Notes: generated from the sequence alone by a model not told the origin. A stretch of DNA of 54,049 nucleotides from Kitasatospora sp. GP82 (GCF_029892105.1 NZ_JARZAJ010000043.1:1-54049), one strand, 5' to 3'; shown: positions 15,714-24,166, counted from the stretch's first letter. A program made the numbers and translations.

Positions 15714-17072
15714 TCAGACGGTGTGCGCGTCCGTCAGCGTGAGCGCCTCGTCGAGGATCGCCAGACCGGTCTTGGCCTCCTCCTCGGTGACGGTGCAGGG
15801 CGGAACCACGTGGAAGCGGTTCATGTTGACGAAGGGCCAGAGACCCTCCCGCTTGCAGGCGGCGGCCAGCTCGGCCATCGGCGCGTTGTCGGCACCGGCG
15901 GCGTTGTACGGCACCAGCGGCTCGCGGGTCTCACGGTTCTTCACCAGGTCGAGCGCCCAGAAGACGCCGAGGCCGCGCACCTCGCCGATCGACGGGTGAC
16001 GCTCGGCCAGCTCGCGCAGACCGGGGCCGAGCACATTCTCACCGATCCGCTTGGCGTTCTCGACAATGCCCTCCTCGGCCATCGCATTGATGGTGGCGAC
16101 GGCGGAGGCGCAGGCCAGCGGATGGCCGGAGTAGGTGAGGCCGCCGGGGAAGGGCCGTTCGGCGAAGGTGGCCGCGATCTCGGCGGAGATCGCCACGCCG
16201 CCCAGCGGGACGTAACCGGAGTTGACGCCCTTGGCGAAGGTCATCAGATCGGGGACGACACCCCAGTGGTCGGCGGCGAACCACTCGCCGGTCCGGCCGA
16301 AGCCCGCCATCACCTCGTCCAGGATGAAGACGATCCCGTACCGGTCACAGATCTCCCGCACCCCGGCCAGGTACCCGGCCGGCGGGACGAGGATGCCGGC
16401 GGTGCCGACCACGGTCTCCAGGATGATCGCGGCCACCGTCCCCGGGCCCTCGAACGCCACCACCTGCTCCAGGTGCGCCAGCGCGCGCTCGCACTCCTGC
16501 GCCTCGTTCTCGGCGTGGAAGTTGGAGCGGTACGGGTACGGGCCCCAGAAGTGCACGATGCCCGAGACGCCGGTCTCGTTCGCCCAGCGGCGGGGGTCGC
16601 CGGTCAGCGCGATCGCGTTGGCGGTGGCGCCGTGGTACGAGCGGTAGGTCGAGAGCACCTTGTGACGGCCGGTGTGCAGGCGGGCCAGCCGGATGGCGTT
16701 CTCGACGGCCTCGGCACCACCGTTGGTGAAGAAGATCTTGTCGAGGTCGCCCGGGGTCCGCTCGGCGATCAGCCGGGCCGCCTCGCTGCGCGACTCCACC
16801 GCGAAGCCGGGGGCGATGGTGCAGAGCTTCGCCGCCTGCTCCTGGATCGCCGCAACCACCTTCGGGTGCTGGTGCCCGATGTTGGTGTTCACCAGCTGCG
16901 AGGAGAAGTCGAGGTAGCGGTTTCCGTCGTAGTCCCAGAAGTACGAGCCCTCGGCACCGGCCACCGCAAGGGGGTCGATCAGTGCCTGGGCGGACCACGA
17001 GTGGAAGACGTGCGCGCGGTCAGCGGCCTTGACGGCCTGCCCGGCGGCCGAGTCAGCGGTGGGGATGCTCAT
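15714..17072 (-). CDS. Class-III PLP aminotransferase (polyamine/omega-amino acid type)
   Basis: A 452-residue aspartate-aminotransferase-family (class III) enzyme. The PLP-binding lysine is Lys281 in MTFAKGVNSGYVPLGG, with Asp252 in ILDEVMAGFGRTG contacting the pyridine ring and FFTNGGAEAVENAIR at 114-128 binding phosphate. Such enzymes move the terminal amino group of putrescine, GABA or beta-alanine to pyruvate or 2-oxoglutarate. Context with PotD-like and ALDH genes favours a polyamine or omega-amino acid substrate. The ATG at 17072 has no Shine-Dalgarno sequence but a -10-like TACGCT lies 6 bases upstream on the minus strand, suggesting a leaderless transcript. The gene runs 96 bases ahead of potD copy 2, probably as one unit. 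Confidence 0.88.
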   Translation of the reverse strand: MSIPTADSAAGQAVKAADRAHVFHSWSAQALIDPLAVAGAEGSYFWDYDGNRYLDFSSQLVNTNIGHQHPKVVAAIQEQAAKLCTIAPGFAVESRSEAARLIAERTPGDLDKIFFTNGGAEAVENAIRLARLHTGRHKVLSTYRSYHGATANAIALTGDPRRWANETGVSGIVHFWGPYPYRSNFHAENEAQECERALAHLEQVVAFEGPGTVAAIILETVVGTAGILVPPAGYLAGVREICDRYGIVFILDEVMAGFGRTGEWFAADHWGVVPDLMTFAKGVNSGYVPLGGVAISAEIAATFAERPFPGGLTYSGHPLACASAVATINAMAEEGIVENAKRIGENVLGPGLRELAERHPSIGEVRGLGVFWALDLVKNRETREPLVPYNAAGADNAPMAELAAACKREGLWPFVNMNRFHVVPPCTVTEEEAKTGLAILDEALTLTDAHTV

Positions 17073-17078
17073 GCCGCT

Positions 17079-17121
17079 AGCGTAGGGAATCACCCCTGTG
17101 ACATGCAGTTGCATCTTGTCA
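17079..17121 (-). promoter_or_regulatory. Leaderless promoter and palindrome of the 15714-17072 aminotransferase gene
   Basis: On the minus strand a -10-like TACGCT (17079-17084) lies 6 bases from the ATG. Just upstream, ATGCAGTTGCAT (17103-17114) is a near-perfect palindrome flanked by TGACA (17099-17103) and TGTCA (17117-17121). The position over the -35 region suits a repressor site. Confidence 0.45.
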
Positions 17122-17202
17122 GGCGGTCCTCGCCACACCCGACAGCCTGACAGGCCCGAGGGCAACCGCACAGGTGCGGCATGCCGGCAGGTACGGGCAT
17201 GC

Positions 17203-17274
17203 CAGGGGCGCGGGGAACTGTGCGACCAGCCCTATGGAAGGTGCATGGTCCTCGCGCAGTTCCCCGCGCCCCTG
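17203..17274. terminator. Long hairpin with Streptomyces dispersed-repeat arms
   Basis: Arms at 17203-17225 and 17252-17274 pair over 23 bp with one mismatch; their core is GGGGCGCGGGGAACTG and its complement. This motif is a familiar dispersed inverted repeat in Streptomyces genomes. Here it starts 34 bases after the stop of the 17308 aldehyde dehydrogenase gene and probably ends its transcript before the next gene. Confidence 0.7.
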
Positions 17275-17307
17275 AAGAGCTCCGCTGGATCGCGGTCGTA
17301 CTGCGCG

Positions 17308-18753
17308 CTAGATCGCGGTCATGACGTGCTTCACCCGGGTGTAGTCCTCGAAGCCGTACGAGGAGAGGTCCTTGCCGTAGCCGGACTTCTTGAAGCCACC
17401 GTGCGGCATCTCGGCGACCAGCGGGATGTGGGTGTTGATCCAGACGCAGCCGAAGTCGAGGCGGCGGGACATCCGCATGGCGCGGGCGTGGTCCTTGGTC
17501 CAGACCGAGGAGGCCAGCGCGAACTCGACGCCGTTGGCGTAGTCGACGGCCTGCTCCTCGTCGGAGAACTTCTGCACGGTGATGACCGGGCCGAAGACCT
17601 CGTTCTGGATGATCTCGTCGTCCTGCTTCAGGCCGGAGACCACGGTCGGGGCGTAGAAGTAGCCGACCTCGCCGACCCGGTGGCCACCGGCCTCGACCTT
17701 GGCGTGGGCGGGCAGGCGCTCGATGAAGCCGGAGACCTGCTTCAGCTGGTTGGCGTTGTTCAGCGGGCCGTACAGGACGTCCTCGTCGTCGATACCACCG
17801 GTCTTGGTGTCGGCCGCTGCCTTTGCGAGGGCCTCGACGAAGGCGTCGTGGATCGACTCGTGCACCAGTACCCGGGTCGCGGCGGTGCAGTCCTGGCCGG
17901 CGTTGAAGAAGCCCGCGACCGAGATGCCCTCGACGGCCTCGGCGATGTCGGCGTCCTCGAAGACCACGACCGGGGCCTTGCCGCCCAGCTCCAGGTGGAC
18001 GCGCTTGACGTCCTTGGAGGCGGACTCGGCGACCTGGATGCCGGCCCGGACGGAGCCGGTGATGGAGGCCATCGCCGGGGTCCTGTGCTCGACCATCAGA
18101 CGGCCGCTCTCACGGTCGCCGCAGATCACGTTGAAGACACCCGCCGGAAGCTCCAGCTCCTTGAGGATGTCGCCGATGATCCCGGCCAGCAGCACGGTGG
18201 AGGCCGGGGTGGTGTCCGACGGCTTGAGGACCACGGTGTTGCCCGCGGCGATGGCCGGGGCGAACTTCCAGACGGCCATCATCATCGGGTAGTTCCACGG
18301 CGCGACCTGGGCGCAGACGCCGACCGGCTCACGGCGGATGATCGAGGTCATCCCGTCCATGTACTCACCGGCGGCCTTGCCCTCGAGCAGGCGGGCGGCG
18401 CCGGCGAAGAAGCGGATCTGGTCCACCATCGGGCCGATCTCCTCGGAGAGGGTCAGCCCGCGCGGCTTGCCGGTGTTGCGACACTCGGCGTCCACGATCT
18501 CCTCGGCGCGTGCCTCGACCGCGTCGGCGATCTTCAGCAGAAGCTTCTGCCGGGTGCTCGGGGTGGCGTCGCGCCAGATCGGGAAGGCCGCGGCCGCGGA
18601 GGCCATCGCCGCGTCCACGTCCGCCGCACCGGACAGCGGCGACGTCGCGTACACCGCACCGGTGGTCGGGTCGATCACGTCCAGCGTGCGGCCGTCAGCC
18701 GCATCGACGAACTCGCCGTTGATGTAGTTGCGCAGCGTACGAAGCTCGCTCAC
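17308..18753 (-). CDS. Aminoaldehyde/betaine-aldehyde-type dehydrogenase
   Basis: A 481-residue NAD-dependent aldehyde dehydrogenase, paralogue of PatD at 10904. Catalytic Cys289 is in NAGQDCTAA and general base Glu255 in LELGGKAP; APWNYPMMMAVWK (151-163) holds the conserved Asn. The C-terminal MPHGGFKKSGYGKDLSSYG is typical of the gamma-aminobutyraldehyde dehydrogenase group. It likely oxidises 4-aminobutanal or 3-aminopropanal formed from putrescine or spermidine. The GTG at 18753 follows GAGGAGAG. It is divergent from the AsnC-aminotransferase pair and separated from the downstream aminotransferase by the hairpin at 17203-17274. Confidence 0.88.
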   Translation of the reverse strand: MSELRTLRNYINGEFVDAADGRTLDVIDPTTGAVYATSPLSGAADVDAAMASAAAAFPIWRDATPSTRQKLLLKIADAVEARAEEIVDAECRNTGKPRGLTLSEEIGPMVDQIRFFAGAARLLEGKAAGEYMDGMTSIIRREPVGVCAQVAPWNYPMMMAVWKFAPAIAAGNTVVLKPSDTTPASTVLLAGIIGDILKELELPAGVFNVICGDRESGRLMVEHRTPAMASITGSVRAGIQVAESASKDVKRVHLELGGKAPVVVFEDADIAEAVEGISVAGFFNAGQDCTAATRVLVHESIHDAFVEALAKAAADTKTGGIDDEDVLYGPLNNANQLKQVSGFIERLPAHAKVEAGGHRVGEVGYFYAPTVVSGLKQDDEIIQNEVFGPVITVQKFSDEEQAVDYANGVEFALASSVWTKDHARAMRMSRRLDFGCVWINTHIPLVAEMPHGGFKKSGYGKDLSSYGFEDYTRVKHVMTAI

Positions 18754-18797
18754 GGGTCTCTCCTCGGTCTGGGCCTGCTGCGTTGCAGAATCCGGCG

Positions 18798-18956
18798 CCA
18801 GGGTACCTCCGGCGCCGAGTGGCCGGGGCCTGTGAGCCGCGTTCCACTTGTGGGTGTGCACGCCTACGCGTGTACTCGGCCAGGGTACCCCTGGCACTGC
18901 GGTAATCGACAGACCCTGAGCCGGCAGGCAACGTAATCCGTATCCAATTTTCAAAA
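18798..18956. promoter_or_regulatory. Divergent control region with repeated CCAGGGTACC and TTTTCAAAA
   Basis: The 265-base region between the aldehyde dehydrogenase and the AsnC-type regulator contains CCAGGGTACC at 18798-18807 and again at 18880-18889 (82 bp apart), and a palindrome TTTTCAAAA at 18948-18956 in an A/T-rich patch. Lrp/AsnC proteins prefer A/T-rich palindromic sites, so the latter is the better candidate for autoregulation. Roles are inferred. Confidence 0.4.
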
Positions 18957-19018
18957 CAGCGACGAAATCAGCAGCTCACGGGCTTGCGTGACGGAAACGG
19001 ATCAGGCACAGTGGCGAC

Positions 19019-19492
19019 GTGGCCAACCGCGACCGGAACGCCAGCGTTCCCCTTGATGCCGCCTCCAAGGCGATCATCGAGCAGCTCCAGGAGGACGGGC
19101 GCCGCCCGTACGCCGCCATCGGCAAGGCCGTCGGCCTGTCCGAGGCGGCCGTGCGCCAGCGGGTCCAGAAGCTGCTCGACCAAGGCGTGATGCAGATCGT
19201 CGCCGTGACCGACCCGCTCACCGTCGGGTTCACCCGTCAGGCGATGGTCGGGATCACGGTCGAGGGTGACGTCGAGCCCGTCGCCGACGCGCTGGCCGCC
19301 CTCGACGAGGTCGACTACGTGGTCTGCACCGCAGGCTCGTTCGACCTGCTGGCCGAGCTGGTCTGCGAGGACGACGAGCACCTGCTCGAAATGATCAACA
19401 AGCGCATCCGCGCGCTTCCCGGCGTGCGGAGCACCGAGAGCTTCGTTTATCTGAAGCTCCGGAAACAGACCTACACCTGGGGCACCCGATGA
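19019..19492 (+). CDS. Lrp/AsnC family transcriptional regulator
   Basis: A 157-residue regulator. An N-terminal HTH (residues about 10-60) reads LDAASKAIIEQLQEDGRRPY, AAIGKAVGLSEAAVRQRVQKL. The C-terminal RAM/AsnC ligand domain follows, with VEPVADALAALDEVDYVVCTAGSFDLLAELV split over residues 82-115. Family members sense amino acids or related metabolites. Its stop overlaps the aminotransferase start by four bases (ATGA), so the two proteins are made together and the regulator most likely controls this gene. The GTG at 19019 has no clear Shine-Dalgarno sequence and may be leaderless (CACAGT nearby). Confidence 0.9.
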   Translation: MANRDRNASVPLDAASKAIIEQLQEDGRRPYAAIGKAVGLSEAAVRQRVQKLLDQGVMQIVAVTDPLTVGFTRQAMVGITVEGDVEPVADALAALDEVDYVVCTAGSFDLLAELVCEDDEHLLEMINKRIRALPGVRSTESFVYLKLRKQTYTWGTR

Positions 19493-20880
19493 CAGCCGAC
19501 CCGGCGCAGAAGGACCTTTCCAAGACCGCCTACGACCACCTGTGGATGCACTTCACCCGCATGTCGTCGTACGAGAACTCGCCCGTCCCCACCATCGTTC
19601 GCGGTGAGGGCACCTACGTCTGGGACGACAAGGGCAAGAAGTACCTGGACGGCCTGGCCGGCCTGTTCGTCGTCCAGGCCGGTCACGGCCGCGAGGAGCT
19701 GGCCGAGGCCGCCGCCAAGCAGGCCAAGGAACTGGCCTTCTTCCCGGTGTGGAGCTACGCCCACCCGAAGGCCGTCGAGCTGGCCGAGCGTCTGGCCAAC
19801 TACGCTCCCGGCGACCTCAACAAGGTCTTCTTCTCCACCGGTGGCGGCGAGGCCGTCGAGACCGCCTGGAAGCTGGCCAAGCAGTACTTCAAGCTGACCG
19901 GCAAGCCGACCAAGTACAAGGTCATCTCGCGCGCCGTCGCCTACCACGGCACCCCGCAGGGCGCGCTGTCGATCACCGGCCTGCCGGGCCTGAAGGCCCC
20001 GTTCGAGCCGCTGGTGCCGGGCACCCACAAGGCCCCGAACACCAACATCTACCGCGCCCCCGCGTTCCTGGAGCGCGATGGCGTGGTCGACCCCGAGGCA
20101 TACGGCCGCTGGTGCGCCGACGAGATCGAGGTCGCGATCCTCAACGAGGGCGCCGACACCGTCGCCGCGGTCTTCGTCGAGCCGGTGCAGAACGCCGGTG
20201 GCTGTTTCCCACCGCCGCCCGGGTACTTCCAGCGCCTGCGCGAGATCTGCGACCGCCACGACGTGCTGCTGGTCTCGGACGAGGTCATCTGCGCCTTCGG
20301 CCGCCTGGGCACCATGTTCGGCGCCGACAAGTTCGGCTACCAGCCCGACATGATCACCTGCGCCAAGGGCATGACCTCGGGTTACTCCCCGATCGGCGCC
20401 ACGATCATCTCGGACCGCCTGGCCGAGCCGTTCTACAAGGGTGACAACACCTTCCTGCACGGCTACACCTTCGGTGGTCACCCGGTGTCGTCCGCCGTCG
20501 CGCTGGCCAACCTCGACATCTTCGAGCGCGAGGGCCTGAACCAGCACGTGCTGGACAACGAGTCGAAGTTCCTGGGCACCCTGAACAAGCTGCGCGATCT
20601 GCCGATCGTCGGCGACGTCCGCGGCAACGGGTACTTCTACGGCATCGAGCTCGTGAAGGACAAGGTCACCAAGGAGTCGTTCAACGACGACGAGATCGAG
20701 CGCGTGCTCTACGGCTTCCTGTCGAAGGCACTCTTCGACAACGGCCTGTACTGCCGCGCCGACGACCGTGGCGACCCGGTCATCCAGCTGGCCCCGCCGC
20801 TGATCTCCGACCAGTCGACCTTCGACGAGATCGAGCAGATCCTGCGGAGCACGCTGGTCGACGCCTGGGCCAAGATCTGA
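19489..20880 (+). CDS. Class-III PLP aminotransferase (omega-amino acid/diamine type)
   Basis: A 463-residue class-III aminotransferase. The PLP lysine is Lys293 in ITCAKGMTSGYSPIGA, Asp264 lies in LLVSDEVICAFGRLG, and FFSTGGGEAVETAWKLA (114-130) forms the phosphate site. The WMHFTRMSSYEN and QAGHGREELAEAAAKQAKEL segments are typical of the putrescine/beta-alanine/GABA:pyruvate subgroup (SpuC-like). Differences from the 15714 enzyme suggest a different amine. Coupling to an AsnC regulator through ATGA and a strong terminator right after the stop make this a self-contained two-gene unit. Possible reactions are putrescine to 4-aminobutanal or beta-alanine to malonate semialdehyde; the sequence does not decide. 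Confidence 0.9.
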   Translation: MTADPAQKDLSKTAYDHLWMHFTRMSSYENSPVPTIVRGEGTYVWDDKGKKYLDGLAGLFVVQAGHGREELAEAAAKQAKELAFFPVWSYAHPKAVELAERLANYAPGDLNKVFFSTGGGEAVETAWKLAKQYFKLTGKPTKYKVISRAVAYHGTPQGALSITGLPGLKAPFEPLVPGTHKAPNTNIYRAPAFLERDGVVDPEAYGRWCADEIEVAILNEGADTVAAVFVEPVQNAGGCFPPPPGYFQRLREICDRHDVLLVSDEVICAFGRLGTMFGADKFGYQPDMITCAKGMTSGYSPIGATIISDRLAEPFYKGDNTFLHGYTFGGHPVSSAVALANLDIFEREGLNQHVLDNESKFLGTLNKLRDLPIVGDVRGNGYFYGIELVKDKVTKESFNDDEIERVLYGFLSKALFDNGLYCRADDRGDPVIQLAPPLISDQSTFDEIEQILRSTLVDAWAKI

Positions 20881-20905
20881 CGGACCGGTCTTTCGGCCCA
20901 CCCTC

Positions 20906-20949
20906 CGCCGAAGGGCGGTCCCGCTACTCCGCGGGGCCGCCCTTCGGCG
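20906..20949 (+). terminator. Strong intrinsic terminator after the aminotransferase
   Basis: A 19-bp stem (20906-20924 with 20931-20949; one T-G wobble) with a 6-base loop TACTCC lies 25 bases after the stop. Its outer arms are CGCCGAAGGGCGG and the complement. It closes the AsnC-aminotransferase operon. Confidence 0.85.
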
Positions 20950-21040
20950 CTTCTGCATCGACCGAATCCCAGAACTGGTGCGCCTGATTCGTACATGTTT
21001 GCCCATGAAAGGGCCAGTGTGCCGCAACCTCAGCGCGACC

Positions 21041-21069
21041 TTGTCGTTCTAATCTGACGACTGTCATAT
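21041..21069 (+). promoter_or_regulatory. Promoter of the ABC/FtsX-like gene pair
   Basis: TTGTCG at 21041-21046, a 17-base spacer and TCATAT at 21064-21069 resemble a housekeeping -35/-10 pair. It lies 26 bases before the ATG at 21096, which has AGGATGGA as ribosome binding site. Confidence 0.45.
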
Positions 21070-21095
21070 CCCCGTCGGCATCAGGATGGATCTCC

Positions 21096-21824
21096 ATGTC
21101 AGCGGCCCCGCCCGACAACGACGTGCTCTGGGCCCGAGGGATCGTCAAGTCCCACCAGGGCACCCCAGCCCTGCGCGGCATCTCCGTCGGCGTCCGGGAC
21201 GGCGAAGTACTCGCCATCACCGGGCCCCGCGGCTCCGGCAAGAGCACCCTGCTCGGCTGCCTCTCCGCCCTGCTCCCGGTCGACGAGGGTGAGGTCTGGT
21301 TCAACAGCGCCCCGGTACACACCCTCACCCGCACCGGACGGGAACGGCTGCGCCGCGACCGCTTCGGCTTCGTGGGCTCCGAACCCCACCTGGTACCGGA
21401 GCTGACGGCCCGGGAGAACGTAGCCCTGCCCCTGCTGCTCGCCGGAGCGGGCCACAAGGCCGCCTACGCCTCCGCCGCCGAGTGGCTGGAGCGCCTGGAC
21501 GTCGCGGACTGCACCGCCCGCCGCCCCGGCGAACTGATCCAGAGTCAGCGCCAGCGGATCGCCGTCGCCCGCGCCCTGGCCCCGCTGCCTCCGGTCGTCT
21601 TCGCCGACGATCCGACCGCCCCGCTGCACCGGGACGCCCAGGACCAGGTCCTGCGGATACTGATCACCGCTGCCCGCTCGCACCAGCTCACCCTGGTGCT
21701 CGCCACCCACAACCCGGAGCTGGCCCGCTTCGCGGACCGTACCGTCGCCCTGACCGACGGCAGGCTGTCCAGCCCGGTCGCCCCCGTACCGCGCGGCACC
21801 TCCCCCGTCTCCGCCGGGCGCTGA
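21096..21824 (+). CDS. ABC transporter ATP-binding protein with degenerate motifs
   Basis: A 242-residue ATPase of the MacB/LolD type. Walker A is intact: GPRGSGKST (43-51). Other motifs depart from consensus. The Q-loop reads FVGSEPHL instead of FVFQ. The signature is LIQSQRQR (147-154) instead of LSGGQxQR. Walker B is VVFADDP (167-173), with Asp172 where the catalytic Glu is expected. The switch His205 in LATHN is kept. ATP binding is likely but hydrolysis may be slow or altered. It is followed after 13 bases by an FtsX-like membrane protein gene and forms a two-gene operon with it. Confidence 0.85.
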   Translation: MSAAPPDNDVLWARGIVKSHQGTPALRGISVGVRDGEVLAITGPRGSGKSTLLGCLSALLPVDEGEVWFNSAPVHTLTRTGRERLRRDRFGFVGSEPHLVPELTARENVALPLLLAGAGHKAAYASAAEWLERLDVADCTARRPGELIQSQRQRIAVARALAPLPPVVFADDPTAPLHRDAQDQVLRILITAARSHQLTLVLATHNPELARFADRTVALTDGRLSSPVAPVPRGTSPVSAGR

Positions 21825-21837
21825 AAGGGACCTCTAG

Positions 21838-22986
21838 GTGCTCTACCTCCGCCTGGCCAGGGGCTACCGGATCGGTGACCTCGGCCGCTGGCTGCTCACC
21901 GCGACCGCCGCTGCCGCCGTCGCCGCCTTCCTGTTGCGCGCTCTCGGCCGCGCCCTCAGCGAACCCGCCGGGGTCTCGGTCGAACGGCTGTTCTGGTGTC
22001 TGCCGCCGCTCGCCGCCGTCGGCTGGTTCGCCGCCGTCGCCGCCCGCGCCCTTCCCGCGGCCCGCCCCGAACGGATCACCGGCCTCACTGCCGCCGGGGC
22101 CGGACCCACCAGCATCCGCACCCTGATCGCCGGGGAGACCGCCCTCGCCTGCGCCCTCGGCAGCGGACTCACCCTGCTGGCCTTCCTGGTCCTGCGCAAC
22201 GACGTCGCGGGTGCCTCGCTGGCCCCCGAGGTCGGCCTGGGCGTCCCGCTCCCGGTTTCCGCCCCGATCACCCTGCTGCTGCTGGTCCCGCTGGTGGCCG
22301 GTGGCTCCGCAGCCGCCGCCTTCCCGCTCACCGACGCCCTGCCGGGCCGCAGCGAACTCCCCCACCGCAACGGTTTCGGCGCACTGCGACTCGCCCTGCC
22401 CACCGGACTCGTCCTGGTGGGCCTCTCCCTTGAGCTGTACGGACTGCGTCCCGGCGCCGACCAGGACGGACGGCCGATCGGCCTGCCCGCAGGACTCGGC
22501 GCCACCAGTGACGCCGCCCTGGTCGGCTGGACCTTCGCGGCCCTCGGCCTGGCCCTGCTCACCGCTCCCCTGCTGGCCTGGGGCGGACGGCTGCTCGCCC
22601 TCGGCCGACCCACCCCGCTGCGACTGCTTGCGGGACGCGGGCTCACCGCCGAGGCCGACCGGCTGGGCACTCCGCTGGCCGTCCTCGCCCTGGCTCTGGC
22701 GACGGTGCTCACCGCCATCCGCTACTGGGCGCACCGGAGCGGCACCGTCGAGGCTGTTCCTGCGGTCGAGGCGACGCTGATCGTCTGCTGCGCGGCGGCT
22801 TCGGTGCTCATCCGGGCGGCGCACATCCGCAGCTCCCGGCGGGAGGTGACGGCCGCACTGGTCCAGCTCGGCACGGCGCCCCGGCTGCTGCTCGGCGCGG
22901 CCGTACTGCGCACGGCGGCCGCCGGCACCGTACTGCTGGTGTCCGGCGGCCTGACCGCCGCGCTGGCGGCTGGTGTGCTGCGCTAG
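21838..22986 (+). CDS. FtsX-like ABC transporter membrane protein
   Basis: A 382-residue hydrophobic protein with roughly eight predicted membrane helices, beginning near residues 19-38 (WLLTATAAAAVAAFLLRAL). The RLTLARSRGLTP-like coupling segments of FtsX proteins appear here as LPAARPERITGLTAAGAGP and SSRREVTAALVQLGTAPRL. It is the membrane partner of the preceding degenerate ATPase and starts with GTG 13 bases after its stop, with AAAGGGACC as possible ribosome binding site. There is no large extracellular MacB-type domain. The stop is 15 bases from the convergent rlmN stop. Transported substrate or signalling role is unknown. Confidence 0.75.
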   Translation: MLYLRLARGYRIGDLGRWLLTATAAAAVAAFLLRALGRALSEPAGVSVERLFWCLPPLAAVGWFAAVAARALPAARPERITGLTAAGAGPTSIRTLIAGETALACALGSGLTLLAFLVLRNDVAGASLAPEVGLGVPLPVSAPITLLLLVPLVAGGSAAAAFPLTDALPGRSELPHRNGFGALRLALPTGLVLVGLSLELYGLRPGADQDGRPIGLPAGLGATSDAALVGWTFAALGLALLTAPLLAWGGRLLALGRPTPLRLLAGRGLTAEADRLGTPLAVLALALATVLTAIRYWAHRSGTVEAVPAVEATLIVCCAAASVLIRAAHIRSSRREVTAALVQLGTAPRLLLGAAVLRTAAAGTVLLVSGGLTAALAAGVLR

Positions 22987-23001
22987 CCCCTGAGGGAACC
23001 G

Positions 23002-24138
23002 TCAGCCCGCGGCGGCCAGCTGGCCGCAGGCGCCGTCGATCTCCTGGCCGCGGGTGTCGCGGACGGTGGTCGGCACGCCGTGCGCCTGGAGGCGGCGGAC
23101 GAACTCCCGCTCGTCCTCGGGCCGGGAGGCCGTCCACTTGGAGCCCGGGGTCGGGTTCAGCGGGATCAGGTTGACGTGCACCCGGTGGTTCTTGATCAGG
23201 CGGCCGAGCAGGTCTGCACGCCACGCCTGGTCGTTGATGTCCTTGATCAGCGCGTACTCGATGGAGATACGGCGGCCGGACTTCTCCGCGTAGTTCCAGG
23301 CCGCGTCGAGGACCTCGGCGACCTTCCACCGGGTGTTCACCGGGACCAGCTCGTCGCGCAGCTCGTCGTCCGGAGCGTGCAGCGAGAGTGCGAGGCGGCA
23401 GCTCAGGCCCTCGTCGGCCAGCCGGTTCATGCCCGGGACCAGGCCGACGGTGGAGACGGTGATACCGCGCTGGGACAGGCCGAAGCCGTCCGGAGCCGGG
23501 TCGGTCAGCCGGCGGATCGCGGCCAGCACCCGGTTGTAGTTGGCGAGCGGCTCGCCCATGCCCATGAAGACCACGTTGGACAGGCGCATCTCGCCGCCGG
23601 GGCTGCGCTCCTCGGAGGAGGAGGACCCGCGCCCGCCGAACTCACCGGCCTTGAGGGCCCGCATCCCGGCCGCGATCTGCTCCACGATCTCGGCGGTGGA
23701 CAGGTTGCGGGTCAGCCCGGCCTGGCCGGTGGCGCAGAACGGGCAGTTCATACCGCAACCGGCCTGCGAGCTGATGCACATGGTGACCCGGTCCGGGTAG
23801 CGCATCAGGACGGACTCGACCAGGGTGCCGTCGAAGAGCTTCCAGAGCGTCTTGCGAGTGGCGTCGTCGTCGCAGGAGACGTGCCGGACGACCGACATCA
23901 GGTCCGGCAGCAGCGCCTCGGTGAGCTTTCCGCGCGAGGCGGCGGGGATGTCCGTCCACTCGCCCGGGTCGTTCGACATCCGGCCGAAGTAGTGGTTGGA
24001 CAACTGCTTGGCGCGGAACGGCTGCTCGCCCAGCTCGGCGACGGCCTCCTTGCGCTCGGCAGGACTGAGGTCGGCGAGGTGTCGCGGGGGCTTGGCGCCG
24101 CGCGGCGCGACAAAGGTCAGTTCTCCGGGCTTAGGCAT
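23002..24138 (-). CDS. rlmN: Dual-specificity 23S rRNA/tRNA adenine-C2 methyltransferase RlmN
   Basis: A 378-residue radical SAM methyltransferase that methylates C2 of A2503 in 23S rRNA and A37 in some tRNAs. The 4Fe-4S cysteines are Cys128, Cys132 and Cys135 in AGCGMNCPFCATG. FMGMGEPLANYN follows, and the C-terminal catalytic cysteine lies in QEIDGACGQL. A short Ser/Glu/Gly-rich insert (GRGSSSSEERSPGGE) interrupts the barrel before the MGMGEP motif. The ATG at 24138 gives MPKPGELTF; an upstream ATG adds nine residues. It is last in the rpsB-tsf-pyrH-frr-cdsA-rlmN order but a terminator stands between it and cdsA. Confidence 0.95.
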   Translation of the reverse strand: MPKPGELTFVAPRGAKPPRHLADLSPAERKEAVAELGEQPFRAKQLSNHYFGRMSNDPGEWTDIPAASRGKLTEALLPDLMSVVRHVSCDDDATRKTLWKLFDGTLVESVLMRYPDRVTMCISSQAGCGMNCPFCATGQAGLTRNLSTAEIVEQIAAGMRALKAGEFGGRGSSSSEERSPGGEMRLSNVVFMGMGEPLANYNRVLAAIRRLTDPAPDGFGLSQRGITVSTVGLVPGMNRLADEGLSCRLALSLHAPDDELRDELVPVNTRWKVAEVLDAAWNYAEKSGRRISIEYALIKDINDQAWRADLLGRLIKNHRVHVNLIPLNPTPGSKWTASRPEDEREFVRRLQAHGVPTTVRDTRGQEIDGACGQLAAAG

Positions 24139-24166
24139 GGTTGTTCCAGTGTCGCAGATCGACAAA

